Source of the DNA: Clostridiaceae bacterium M8S5
Lineage (GTDB): Bacteria; Bacillota; Clostridia; Tissierellales; MCWD3
Length of the DNA stretch: 64,000 bases
Reading direction: 5' to 3'
Assembly (NCBI GenBank): GCA_029227815.1
Contig: CP118523.1
Coordinates: forward strand, 3,224,001 to 3,288,000
Each line of letters begins with the position of its first letter. Position 1 is the stretch's first letter. Below, piece by piece: positions 55,269 through 62,903 of this stretch. Made by a program: the position numbers and the translations under genes. The notes below the pieces were generated by a model. That model searched no databases. It was given only the letters and a program-made list of their open reading frames with translations, and was not told the DNA's origin.

Positions 55269-56148
55269 TTTCCTTACCCCCTTTTGAAAGATTGACAAAT
55301 AACTTTTGTAACCCTATGTTCTTTACATTAATGCCTAGCTCTCTCATATGCTTCTTTTCATCTTCAGATAAGAAGTCATAAATAGTATAGGTTACCATTC
55401 TTCCTAAGATATTTCTGTTTATTATATTTTTATTTTTTAGAGCTTCAAATGTAGTCTGATATTCTCCCTCAACTATATAAGCTTTGCTACTTAGCTCCTC
55501 CATCGAAGTCTCAAGTTTAAGTTTACCTTTTTCGAGTATTAGAACATGCTCAAATATATTCTCAAATTCGCCAACTAAGTGCGAAGATATTATTATCGTC
55601 CTTGGATTTTCATCGTAATCTTCTAACAATAACTCGTAAAATAATTCTCTCGCTACAGGGTCAAGTCCTGAATATGGTTCATCAAAAAGTGTTATAGGTG
55701 CTCTACTTGCTAACCCAATGATTATTCCTACACTTGTCTGCATACCTTTTGAAAGTTTATTGTATTTTTTGTATATATCTAAATCAAACCTTTCTATTAA
55801 CTCATTTGCATACTCATTATCCCAGTATGGATACATATATGATGCTTGTTTTAATATATCTTTTATTTTATAATTTATAACACCAAAGTAATTCTTTATA
55901 GTATCTCTTGCTAAACATATTTTTTGCATTAATTCATCATTATTTTCAAGTATCTCTCCACTGATTTTGATTTCACCTTCACTTGTTCTTAGCTGATTTG
56001 CCAACAATTTAAGCAATGTTGTTTTTCCTGCACCATTTCTTCCTATCAATCCATATATTTTATTTTCCATAATCTCTATTGATATATTATCTATAGACTT
56101 TACTTCTTCGAAATATTTGCAAACTTTACAAATCGTTATATTATTCAT
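55258..56148 (-). CDS. ABC transporter ATP-binding protein (YtrB-like)
   Basis: 296 residues. Walker A GLIGRNGAGKTTLLKLL (~35), signature LSKGMQTSVGIIIG, Walker B PITLFDEPYSGLD, and the H-loop IISSHLVGEFE. A GntR-associated ATPase of the YtrB type by context. Overlaps the GntR gene by 8 bp. Confidence 0.9.
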   Translation of the reverse strand: MNNITICKVCKYFEEVKSIDNISIEIMENKIYGLIGRNGAGKTTLLKLLANQLRTSEGEIKISGEILENNDELMQKICLARDTIKNYFGVINYKIKDILKQASYMYPYWDNEYANELIERFDLDIYKKYNKLSKGMQTSVGIIIGLASRAPITLFDEPYSGLDPVARELFYELLLEDYDENPRTIIISSHLVGEFENIFEHVLILEKGKLKLETSMEELSSKAYIVEGEYQTTFEALKNKNIINRNILGRMVTYTIYDFLSEDEKKHMRELGINVKNIGLQKLFVNLSKGGKENDN

Positions 56149-56521
56149 TTAATCCCTCCTCTGAATAATTATTGATCATACTTATGATTTCTTTTTTTGT
56201 AATTCCTAGTTTTTTACCTTCTGACAAAACTTTCCCTATAAAATCATTTAAAAAATTATTCTTCCTTTTTTCTTTAATTAACTCTACAGCTCCTGATTTT
56301 ACAAACATACCTATCCCTCTTTTCTTGTATATTATTTCTTCCTCTACAAGCATATTTAACCCCTTTCTTGCTGTTGCTGGATTAATATGTAGGAGTGTGG
56401 CAAGTTGATTAGTTGAATAGACTTGTTCTTCTTCTTTTATAATTTCTTTTAATATTTGGTCTTCTATCAATTCAGCTATCTGTACGAATATAGGTATATT
56501 TGAATCATTTTTTACCTCCAT
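56141..56521 (-). CDS. GntR-family regulator (YtrA-like)
   Basis: 126 residues: N-terminal winged helix (IPIFVQIAELIEDQILKEII, STNQLATLLHINPATARKGL) and a short helical tail, as in YtrA, which regulates adjacent ABC transporters. Likely binds the 38-bp palindrome at 57623-57660. Placed second in the operon, behind the transglutaminase gene. Confidence 0.88.
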   Translation of the reverse strand: MEVKNDSNIPIFVQIAELIEDQILKEIIKEEEQVYSTNQLATLLHINPATARKGLNMLVEEEIIYKKRGIGMFVKSGAVELIKEKRKNNFLNDFIGKVLSEGKKLGITKKEIISMINNYSEEGLNE

Positions 56522-56533
56522 ATTACACCTCCG

Positions 56534-57598
56534 TTATTTGAACTTTAGCTTTTTAGAAAAAACTACGCCTTCTAAGAAAATGATAATCATTAATATAACT
56601 GCCAATGCTATATATTTTTCATTATTGTCTATGTAGCCCATTGGGGTTATTTCTACTTTACCTGTTGACGAGCAAATGTATTTAAGAGGTGCTGTCATAC
56701 TCCCAATTATGGTGTATATATCATTTTCTTTAGCCCATTTTAGATTTTCTAGATATATTTTATGTTCTTTATCCTTACATCCATAAGATAAATGTCCTCC
56801 ATCAATCTTCCCAAAGTTATTTTTTCCTCCCCATGCTGGATCTGCATAATGCCATCTACCATCAGCATAAAATTCCACCCACGCATGTGCACCAGCTTGA
56901 TGATTCCATGCTTTTTTTGACAATTTTGCTATTTTAGGAAGTGCCAACCCTGATATACTTTTAGCTGGAATATTACTCGCTCTACACATAGCCACCATCA
57001 GATTTGCATGTTCTCCACACCCTCCAATTTTGCAATTGTAAGCTTTAATAGCAGATTGACTAACTCCTATTCTATTTTGGGTGGGATAACTTAGGTACTC
57101 TGATACGAATGTGTATATCTTATATGCATCTTCAACAGTATTTCCTTTCGTAATTTTACTCGTTGCTTCTTTAAGAATAACACTGTCTGATTCTATGTCT
57201 TTGGAAGGTTGTAAGTAACTATTATCTATATTACCTTGCCAACTATATTCTCTAGTTTTAATTTGTACATCATATTTTGCTACTATCTTTTGATTGTGTC
57301 TAGTAAATTTACCGCTTACTCTTGCTACTTGAAGGCTATCATAGTCTACCATCTCTATATTTTTATCCCAGTCTATTGATATATTACTTACTGTTTGATA
57401 TGCCCCATCCTTGGGCAACAGTATAGCTAATCTAATATCTTCTCCGATATTATTTTTAAATTCATACTCCTCAACTATTGTGTATTTCACTGGTCTTTTC
57501 AATATCTTAAACAATACAGGATGCATTATAAGACCCTCTATTACCAAAATGTAAATTAAAACTCTAAGAAACTTTTTTAATAGATTTTTATTTTTCAC
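56534..57598 (-). CDS. Membrane-anchored transglutaminase-like protein
   Basis: 354 residues: an N-terminal membrane helix, a beta-rich region, then a transglutaminase core with the catalytic triad visible as GGCGEHANLMVAMCRASNIP (Cys), AGAHAWVEFYADG (His) and WHYADPAWGG (Asp), and a C-terminal membrane helix. Protease or cross-linking activity outside the cell is likely. GTG 57598 suits the AAAGGATAGG region best; GTG 57619 is the alternative. First gene of the GntR-ABC operon. Confidence 0.85.
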   Translation of the reverse strand: MKNKNLLKKFLRVLIYILVIEGLIMHPVLFKILKRPVKYTIVEEYEFKNNIGEDIRLAILLPKDGAYQTVSNISIDWDKNIEMVDYDSLQVARVSGKFTRHNQKIVAKYDVQIKTREYSWQGNIDNSYLQPSKDIESDSVILKEATSKITKGNTVEDAYKIYTFVSEYLSYPTQNRIGVSQSAIKAYNCKIGGCGEHANLMVAMCRASNIPAKSISGLALPKIAKLSKKAWNHQAGAHAWVEFYADGRWHYADPAWGGKNNFGKIDGGHLSYGCKDKEHKIYLENLKWAKENDIYTIIGSMTAPLKYICSSTGKVEITPMGYIDNNEKYIALAVILMIIIFLEGVVFSKKLKFK

Positions 57599-57622
57599 AT
57601 TTATACCTATCCTTTTCACTTG

Positions 57623-57660
57623 GTTATATGGTTAGTTAGTTAACTAACTAACCATATAAC
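57623..57660. promoter_or_regulatory. 38-bp perfect palindrome, GntR/YtrA-type operator
   Basis: GTTATATGGTTAGTTAGTT and its exact complement meet at 57641/57642. It lies just downstream of the -10 box, in the 5' untranslated region. The GTTAGTTAACTAAC-like core is of the kind bound by YtrA-like GntR regulators. Confidence 0.75.
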
Positions 57661-57662
57661 TA

Positions 57663-57691
57663 ATATAACATCTCCTTATACGCTTTGTCAA
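57663..57691 (-). promoter_or_regulatory. Promoter of the transglutaminase-GntR-ABC operon
   Basis: TTGACA (57686-57691), 17-bp spacer, TTATAT (57663-57668) on the minus strand. Confidence 0.7.
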
Positions 57692-57701
57692 TAATAAAAC
57701 C

Positions 57702-57733
57702 AAAAAAGGCTTATCCATTAAAAAAGCCTTTTT
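57702..57733 (-). terminator. Terminator of the J-domain gene
   Basis: Stem AAAAAGGCTT / AAGCCTTTTT, with a T run on the minus strand. Confidence 0.8.
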
Positions 57734-57766
57734 AAATATTAATCAAATATATAAAATTTTCACGAC

Positions 57767-58192
57767 CTAGTTTTTATTTGTCAATTGGTTATAAACATCT
57801 AATAACTCAGTCATTTTTGATGTATCTCCACCAAGATCAGGATGGTAGATCTTTGCTAATTCTCTAAATCTCTTTTTTATTTCAGCTAATTCTGCATTGA
57901 AAGGTAGTCCTAATATCTGAAGTAAATGTGGATCGTATGAAGACATAGTCAAACCATTTTCTATGTAACTCCTAAAATAAACATTAAAAAAATATTCATC
58001 TATTACCTTTTTGTATGTCTCTTTATCCATTGCAATTAAAGTGCTGAGGTTATATCTGACGCGTGCTTTTTCATCCTTTGTATCAAAAAACTCATCCCAT
58101 ACTAATTTTCTTCTTTTTTTATTATCAGAATAGAATCTTATCTTAATTTCTAGTTTTTTTAATTTTCTTAGCTTTCTTTTTAGCTCATTTAT
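57767..58192 (-). CDS. J-domain protein, apparent ATA start
   Basis: About 141 residues: a basic N-terminal stretch (ELKRKLRKLKKLEIKIRFYS), a helical middle, and a C-terminal J domain with AELAEIKKRFRELAKIYHPD and its invariant HPD. A short DnaJ-like co-chaperone. The AGAGGTG at 58199-58205 is spaced for ATA 58192; the only canonical in-frame codon, GTG 58201, is part of that ribosome binding site. A decayed copy of its 5' end lies at 60607-60720. Confidence 0.75.
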   Translation of the reverse strand: MNELKRKLRKLKKLEIKIRFYSDNKKRRKLVWDEFFDTKDEKARVRYNLSTLIAMDKETYKKVIDEYFFNVYFRSYIENGLTMSSYDPHLLQILGLPFNAELAEIKKRFRELAKIYHPDLGGDTSKMTELLDVYNQLTNKN

Positions 58193-58236
58193 GATAATCA
58201 CCTCTAATATATAATACTACTTTTAATTTATAATAA

Positions 58237-58262
58237 AACAATCCCAATATCAAGGGATTGTT
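58237..58262. terminator. Terminator hairpin, left flank of repeat copy C
   Basis: Stem AACAATCCC / GGGATTGTT. Nearly identical to the hairpin at 58415-58440. Confidence 0.75.
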
Positions 58263-58263
58263 T

Positions 58264-58414
58264 AGATTGATGACAAAGTCATTAAGATAGCAGACTTTAG
58301 TAAAAGTTTAATTTCAAGGCGTATTAAAATTGAGTAGAAGAGCTTACTTTAGAGGTAAGTGAGCAACGGAAATTTTAACAACAACGCAGAAATTGGGATT
58401 TTGTCTACGGTCTG
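58264..58414 (+). repeat. Dispersed palindromic element, copy C
   Basis: Starts AGATTGATGACAAAGTCAT and ends CTACGGTCTG, close to copy D. Imperfect palindrome with centre near AGAGCTTACTTTAGAGGTAA. Lies between two near-identical terminator hairpins. Confidence 0.9.
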
Positions 58415-58440
58415 AACAATCCCAATACCAAGGGATTGTT
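58415..58440 (-). terminator. Terminator of precursor minigene 1, right flank of copy C
   Basis: Stem AACAATCCC / GGGATTGTT, 23 bp beyond the minigene stop codon. Homologous hairpins follow minigenes 2 and 3. Confidence 0.75.
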
Positions 58441-58463
58441 CTAAGAGTTAAACACTTAGTGTT

Positions 58464-58580
58464 TTATAAATGATAAATAGGTTCGTCTTCTTTGCAGAAG
58501 CATGGCTCTATATTTTGAGTGGGTAAACATGGTCTACGAGATTTTGACACTTTATATCCTACAAATTTTGATAAAGACAT
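58464..58580 (-). CDS. Putative RiPP precursor peptide 1
   Basis: 38 residues: conserved start MSLSKFVGYK, then a core with Cys at 18, 27 and 29 (RRPCLP ... EPCFCKEDEP). ATG 58580 follows AGGAGGCG. Its upstream box (GGAACAAAAAAATAGC then AATAATCTTATAATAAA) is shared with minigenes 2 and 3. Too short for routine gene callers, but the ribosome binding site, motif and cassette structure all repeat in the cluster. Predicted substrate of the radical-SAM protein at 61196-62488. Confidence 0.7.
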   Translation of the reverse strand: MSLSKFVGYKVSKSRRPCLPTQNIEPCFCKEDEPIYHL

Positions 58581-58702
58581 AAATTCGCCTCCTTTTTATT
58601 TTTATCCTTTATTATAAGATTATTTCAGCTATTTTTTTGTTCCGATAAAAAGTATTATACTTACTTCGCTCTAATATATAATATTACTTCAAAGTTATAG
58701 TA

Positions 58703-58729
58703 AAACAATCCCAATAGTAAGGGATTGTT
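58703..58729 (-). terminator. Terminator of precursor minigene 2
   Basis: Stem AAACAATCCC / GGGATTGTT, homologous to that of minigene 1. Confidence 0.7.
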
Positions 58730-58736
58730 CAAAGAG

Positions 58737-58838
58737 TTAATTATAAATAACTTCACCGCAAATATTTGTAGAAACTGCTTCAGGGATACATTCAAAACTC
58801 TCTAATGGTTTATATTCTACATATCTTGATAATAACAT
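58737..58838 (-). CDS. Putative RiPP precursor peptide 2
   Basis: 33 residues: MLLSRYVEYK, then PLESFECIPEAVSTNICGEV, ending VIYN. Two Cys (17, 27). ATG 58838 behind AAGGAGG. Upstream box and downstream hairpin match those of minigenes 1 and 3. Variant of the leader motif with Arg-Tyr for Lys-Phe. Confidence 0.65.
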   Translation of the reverse strand: MLLSRYVEYKPLESFECIPEAVSTNICGEVIYN

Positions 58839-59002
58839 AAGTCAACCTCCTTTAAATTTTCTCATTTATTATAAGATTATTTTAGGTGTCTTTTTGTTCT
58901 TTCTTCACTTTATTTACCCATAAATCCGCAAAAAAGATATTTCTCAATCATTAGTGCTATTTAATGTAGTTTAGCTATGACATAATTAATTGCACCTATT
59001 AC

Positions 59003-59031
59003 TTGACAAATAATAAAATGATGCTTATAAT
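59003..59031 (+). promoter_or_regulatory. Consensus promoter of the PadR-DUF2812 operon
   Basis: TTGACA, 17-bp spacer, TATAAT, all perfect. The downstream CGTTTAACG (59040-59048) is an inverted repeat near the transcription start, a candidate PadR operator. Confidence 0.85.
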
Positions 59032-59074
59032 TTATATTACGTTTAACGATATAAATAGGTGGTGTAAAAATTGT

Positions 59075-59404
59075 ATGTATGAAAGTAAAAAAACAGGAGC
59101 TTTAACAGAAACGACATTATATACGTTATTAGCGTTATATAAACCTAAGCATGGATACGCTATCATGCAGTTTATTGAAACTAATAGAGGAGTGGGAATT
59201 GGTGCAGGCACATTATATGGTGGTATAAAAACTTTATTAAAAAACAAGTGGATTATCAATATAGAAACAGATATAAAAGATACCAGAAGAACAAAAGAGT
59301 ATCTTATAACAGACCTAGGAAAAGAAGTTGTACAAAAAGAAGTAATAAGATTAAAAAAAATATATAAATTAGCATCACAGATTTCAACGGAGGGGTTAAA
59401 ATGA
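59075..59404 (+). CDS. PadR-family transcriptional regulator
   Basis: 109 residues of the short PadR type: TLYTLLALYKPKHGYAIMQF, GAGTLYGGIKTLLKNKWIIN and RTKEYLITDLGKEVVQKEV. ATG 59075 follows AGGTGGTG; the frame extends upstream but through its own promoter. ATGA overlap with the next gene. Such regulators usually control the adjacent DUF2812 gene. Confidence 0.88.
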   Translation: MYESKKTGALTETTLYTLLALYKPKHGYAIMQFIETNRGVGIGAGTLYGGIKTLLKNKWIINIETDIKDTRRTKEYLITDLGKEVVQKEVIRLKKIYKLASQISTEGLK

Positions 59405-60045
59405 TAAAATATAGATTTTTTATTGATACAGAAAAAGAAGCTAAATTTCTTAATAATATGTCATCACAAGGTTATAGATTGACAGATACAGGAAGTATCA
59501 AATACACTTTTGAAAAATGTCAAAAGAATAAATATATTTATGCAGTAGATTTCGTAGGTGGAAGAGGCGATAAAAGTTTTAAAGACTATACATATTTGTT
59601 AAGTGATTTGGGTATAAAATATTATGCTAAAAAAATGAATTTGGGCAAATATTCTTATCATAATCTAAAACTAAGGTTTTTTAATAGAGATAGAATAGGA
59701 ATTGATACAACCAAAGGCTCTTTAAATTCAGAGTTCTTAATTCTTGAAAAAGAAAATGACAGTAAAGCATTTGAAGTTTATACAGACAACGAAAGTAAAC
59801 TAACACACTATAGAGCTATACGAAATATAGGATTTTTATATTTAGTAGTTATTTTATTAAGTATAATGGGAAGTCCTGAATTGACCATTATGGGAAAAGA
59901 TTATACATACATGATAGAGGATTTTGCAAGTAAAATAAAAATCCCTCTAATAGGAGTTCTTTCTTTATTAGCAATAATACCTATATCTCAATCTATTGGA
60001 ATAATTAATAAAATAAAACACATTAAGGAGAATAGATATGAATAA
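59401..60045 (+). CDS. DUF2812 membrane protein
   Basis: 214 residues: an N-terminal soluble domain typical of DUF2812 (FIDTEKEAKFLNNMSSQGYR ... YIYAVDFVGG) and two C-terminal membrane helices (~140-160, ~180-200). Almost always coupled with a PadR gene, as here (4-bp overlap). Function unknown. Confidence 0.85.
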   Translation: MIKYRFFIDTEKEAKFLNNMSSQGYRLTDTGSIKYTFEKCQKNKYIYAVDFVGGRGDKSFKDYTYLLSDLGIKYYAKKMNLGKYSYHNLKLRFFNRDRIGIDTTKGSLNSEFLILEKENDSKAFEVYTDNESKLTHYRAIRNIGFLYLVVILLSIMGSPELTIMGKDYTYMIEDFASKIKIPLIGVLSLLAIIPISQSIGIINKIKHIKENRYE

Positions 60046-60412
60046 AAAAGTTTTTATAATATTGATTATATTATTATTAATTCTAACTGGATGTAACGTC
60101 AGGTCAACAGGCGGAAGTTTCCTACTTATAAAAGGCGATATAGATTTTGAAGACAATGAAATTACAGGTAAGTATTCTAAATTTAACGGAGAAAAATATG
60201 GAAAATATTCTTTCAATGAAGATGATAAATTAGTATTTGATATAACGACAGAAACCAATAAAGGTAAATTTGCTTTTTATATTGTGACAGATGATCATAA
60301 GTGCGAAATAAAAGACGGTGTTACATTTTCTGTTAAGAAGAATACCACCTATACATTTAAAGTTTTAGGTGACAACCATAGTGGCAGTTTTAGTGTAAAG
60401 TGGAAAAAATAA
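60038..60412 (+). CDS. Small lipoprotein of the PadR-DUF2812 operon
   Basis: 124 residues. Signal peptide with lipobox LILTGC (Cys 19), followed by a small beta-rich external domain (FYIVTDDHKCEIKDGVTFSV ... GSFSVKWKK). Starts within the DUF2812 gene (8-bp overlap). Not recognised beyond that; may be a surface sensor. Confidence 0.75.
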   Translation: MNKKVFIILIILLLILTGCNVRSTGGSFLLIKGDIDFEDNEITGKYSKFNGEKYGKYSFNEDDKLVFDITTETNKGKFAFYIVTDDHKCEIKDGVTFSVKKNTTYTFKVLGDNHSGSFSVKWKK

Positions 60413-60606
60413 TAAAATATAATTTATTTGCCCAAAATCTTATTTAGAAAGTAATAACTACCTGTGAGCAAAAGTATTGTTATTTATAACTTAATCAAAA
60501 CTATTGTATCAGTTAGTAGTTAATATTAATTATCCAAAAAAATACAAAAAGATAAAACGCTCTGAACTTTGTAGTACAGCGTTTTATCTTTTATTTGTAT
60601 CTCACT

Positions 60607-60720
60607 CTAAGATATCTTTAAATGTAAGAGATTATGTCGTATACAAATCTTATCTATATTTATAATTTTTTCAACTTCCCTTAGCTTTCTTTTTTGCTCA
60701 AAATTCTAATCGCCTCTAAT
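60607..60720 (-). pseudogene. Decayed 5' end of the J-domain gene
   Basis: The minus strand at ~60640-60720 matches the start of the J-domain gene (58140-58212): AGAGGCGATTAG versus AGAGGTGATTAT, then AAAAAGAAAGCTAAG shared. A TAG precedes the homologous frame and the J domain is missing. Together with the homologous terminator and minigene 3 it shows that a block was duplicated. The rest of 60413-60606 holds a hairpin near 60565-60590 that may end the lipoprotein operon. Confidence 0.7.
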
Positions 60721-60747
60721 ATAATATTATAAGTTAAATTATAATAA

Positions 60748-60774
60748 AACAATCCCTCATAGCGAGGGGTTGTT
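60748..60774 (-). terminator. Terminator of precursor minigene 3
   Basis: Stem AACAATCCCTC / GAGGGGTTGTT, homologous to those of minigenes 1 and 2. Confidence 0.7.
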
Positions 60775-60794
60775 GTTTTAAGAGTTAAATATTA

Positions 60795-60887
60795 TTAGTA
60801 CGGATGAACAACAAAATAAGTTATAAGTGTCTGGCATACATTAGGCTCTTCATATATTGTATATGCTACAAATTTTAATAATGTCAT
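60795..60887 (-). CDS. Putative RiPP precursor peptide 3
   Basis: 30 residues: MTLLKFVAYT, then IYEEPNVCQTLITYFVVHPY with a single Cys at 18. ATG 60887 behind GAAGGTAAG. Upstream box GTTCAAATAATCTTATG matches minigenes 1 and 2. The shortest member. Confidence 0.65.
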   Translation of the reverse strand: MTLLKFVAYTIYEEPNVCQTLITYFVVHPY

Positions 60888-60964
60888 AAACTTACCTTCT
60901 TTTATTTTTCTCCATTTTTAACATAAGATTATTTGAACCATTTTTTTGTTCCTTACGCAAACTA

Positions 60965-60987
60965 AAAACTGCTCTATGAGCAGTTTT
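60965..60987. terminator. Terminator hairpin, left flank of repeat copy D
   Basis: Stem AAAACTGCTC / GAGCAGTTTT, the same sequence as the hairpin at 61138-61160. Confidence 0.8.
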
Positions 60988-61137
60988 AGATTGATGACAA
61001 AGTCATCAAGATAGCAGACTTTAGTAAAAGTTCAATTTCAAGGCGTGTTAAAATTGAGTAGCAGAGCTTACTTAGAGGTAAGTGAGCAACGGAAATTTTA
61101 ACAACAACGCAGAAATTGGGCTTTTGTCTACGGTCTG
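60988..61137 (+). repeat. Dispersed palindromic element, copy D
   Basis: Best reference copy. Small hairpin TTGATGAC-AAA-GTCATCAA (60991-61009), then a 123-bp imperfect palindrome (61015-61137) from CAGAC to GTCTG, with arms such as CAATTTC / GAAATTG and GTTAAAATT / AATTTTAAC and a loop near TTACTTAGAGGTAA. Placed between two identical terminator hairpins. Confidence 0.9.
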
Positions 61138-61160
61138 AAACTGCTCTATGAGCAGTTTTT
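61138..61160 (-). terminator. Terminator of the radical-SAM gene, right flank of copy D
   Basis: Stem AAACTGCTC / GAGCAGTTT, 35 bp beyond the maturase stop codon. Confidence 0.75.
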
Positions 61161-61195
61161 TATAATATAGATTTAATCTTCAAATCACCTTTACA

Positions 61196-62488
61196 TCACA
61201 CACTTGCTTCGGCTAACTTCTTAACGCTTTTCTCTCTGAAAAATTCCATTTTCTCGCATATCTCTTTTACAGAACTATTTACTTCTCTCAATTCTTTATC
61301 CCATGTAATCATTTTTTCATCTAGTTTATCTAGCTTAAAGTCTTTTACTATATCAATCATATCTCGTTCTAAAATATTGCCATATGTGAATAGATCTTCA
61401 GGGAAGAAATCACAAGGTAATATATTGCCTTTTGCTGATATACACCAAGTTAATGTTCCTGCACCACAGCCCATTCCTTCTCTCTCTTTTTCATCCTCTT
61501 TTTTTTCTTCCTCTTCTGGTTCTTTTGCATCTTTACCATCATTCCACTGTTCTATATCTATTTTGCCTTTGTATTTTTCTCCTAGCTCTAATAATAAATC
61601 TTCTGCTTTTACCCTATGTTCTTCATCCAAGAACCAATGGTCTTCTAAATTCAACCCTCTACCACATTTACTTAAAGATCCTAGGCTAAATCTCTTAACT
61701 CCCATAGACAATAAAAACTCTAGCATAAGCTGTATTTCATCTAAGTTCTTATGATTTGCAAGCATGGCAACAGATACATTAATATCATTTTTAACTAACT
61801 GTTTTATTCCGTTTACTGTTTTATCATACGATCCTTTTGTATTAGTAAGCTGTTCATGTTTTTCTTTAATATGAGAATATAAAGATATTTGTACACTTTT
61901 TGTTCCTTTAAATTTAGGTGCATTTTCCTCTGTGATTAGTGTTGCTGTAGTAGTTATATTTACACCGAAATTTTCATTACAATATTTCAAAATATCAAAA
62001 AATCTTTCATGTAACATTGGCTCTCCACCTGTTAATTGAAGACCAGGTACTTTACCATTTACTTTTTCTAGGATATCTATGAGTTCATCATATGGTAAAA
62101 AATCCTTATTATTTATGTTACATGATTTGTAACAGTGTTTACAGGTAAGATTACACCTATTTGTCAAAGATAATATAAGAGTACTTGGGTACTTCATATT
62201 TCGCTCTCCAGTATATGGTATTGTATATACTGCTGGTTTTTCTTCATATTTTAAAATATCATTATTTGCATCTAAGAACTTGTCAAATACTACTTCAATT
62301 TGAGATCTTTCCTCCGCACCTAGTTCAATAGCTATTTCATCTATTACATTGTCTATAGTCTTTTCACCTGTTAATTTATCAAATATATAAATATCAATAT
62401 CGCTTAACATACGGTCTTTGCCACCTGTAACTATGGCATAATCATTAATATAATGGAATTTTAACTCTTCCTTTAAATGTGGATACAT
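61196..62488 (-). CDS. Radical-SAM peptide maturase with SPASM-like C-terminus
   Basis: 430 residues. N-terminal ~95 residues look like a PqqD-like peptide-binding region (YAIVTGGKDRMLSDIDIYIF). The radical-SAM core holds C112, C116 and C119 (NRCNLTCKHCYKSC), LTGGEPML (~153) and VQISLYS. A very acidic Glu/Lys insert (~320-337) precedes C341, C349 and C359 (GCGAGTLTWC, GNILPCDFF), an auxiliary-cluster region like SPASM. Such enzymes install carbon-carbon or thioether links in ribosomal peptides. It lies between minigenes 3 and 4 on the same strand. ATG behind AAAGGAGAAG. Confidence 0.85.
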   Translation of the reverse strand: MYPHLKEELKFHYINDYAIVTGGKDRMLSDIDIYIFDKLTGEKTIDNVIDEIAIELGAEERSQIEVVFDKFLDANNDILKYEEKPAVYTIPYTGERNMKYPSTLILSLTNRCNLTCKHCYKSCNINNKDFLPYDELIDILEKVNGKVPGLQLTGGEPMLHERFFDILKYCNENFGVNITTTATLITEENAPKFKGTKSVQISLYSHIKEKHEQLTNTKGSYDKTVNGIKQLVKNDINVSVAMLANHKNLDEIQLMLEFLLSMGVKRFSLGSLSKCGRGLNLEDHWFLDEEHRVKAEDLLLELGEKYKGKIDIEQWNDGKDAKEPEEEEKKEDEKEREGMGCGAGTLTWCISAKGNILPCDFFPEDLFTYGNILERDMIDIVKDFKLDKLDEKMITWDKELREVNSSVKEICEKMEFFREKSVKKLAEASV

Positions 62489-62643
62489 AGCTTCTCCTTT
62501 CTCTATCTTTTTAGTATACAGTTAAAATACAAACAATCCCCCTTGTCCATAATTTATTTGCCTCTATGTACTATTCTTTTACAAAAGTATATCATATACA
62601 ATGTAAAAAATTTGTAGTATTTTGGTACACTTTTTGTTTTTTT

Positions 62644-62673
62644 AAATGGGAGATGTCTAAACACCTCCCATTT
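62644..62673. terminator. Hairpin between minigene 4 and the maturase gene
   Basis: Stem AAATGGGAG / CTCCCATTT, 54 bp beyond minigene 4. The minus-strand T tract is short, so partial readthrough into the maturase gene is possible. Confidence 0.6.
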
Positions 62674-62726
62674 TTTAATTAATTACAAATATTTCTATTA
62701 CTCTTATATTTTATTAAACTGCTACC

Positions 62727-62834
62727 TTATTCTTTAATGTAATTTACATCGTGAGGACACAACAACACTACAACTATATTACATCCAGCATAAGATTCTG
62801 ATTTTTTATAACACATAAATTTAACTAAACTCAT
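62727..62834 (-). CDS. Putative RiPP precursor peptide 4
   Basis: 35 residues: MSLVKFMCYK, then KSESYAGCNIVVVLLCPHDV and NYIKE. Cys at 8, 18 and 26. ATG 62834 behind AGGAGAATT. The C-terminal NYI recurs in minigenes 5 and 6. Directly upstream of the maturase gene. Confidence 0.72.
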   Translation of the reverse strand: MSLVKFMCYKKSESYAGCNIVVVLLCPHDVNYIKE

Positions 62835-62903
62835 TTTAAATTCTCCTTTTTTTAATTTTAAATATATTTTGTTCTTACATTTTAAAAATTGATTAGATTT
62901 TAC

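Noticed and set aside
59003-59074. Upstream extension of the PadR gene
   Set aside because: Its first codons are the -35 box of a perfect promoter, so they cannot be translated from that transcript.
60988-61137. Group II intron or insertion sequence with its own enzyme
   Set aside because: No domain V motif, no open frame, and too short; only a non-autonomous element or RNA remains possible.
58237-61160. CRISPR array as explanation of the repeats
   Set aside because: Repeats are few, long, unevenly spaced and palindromic, with no regular spacers or cas genes.
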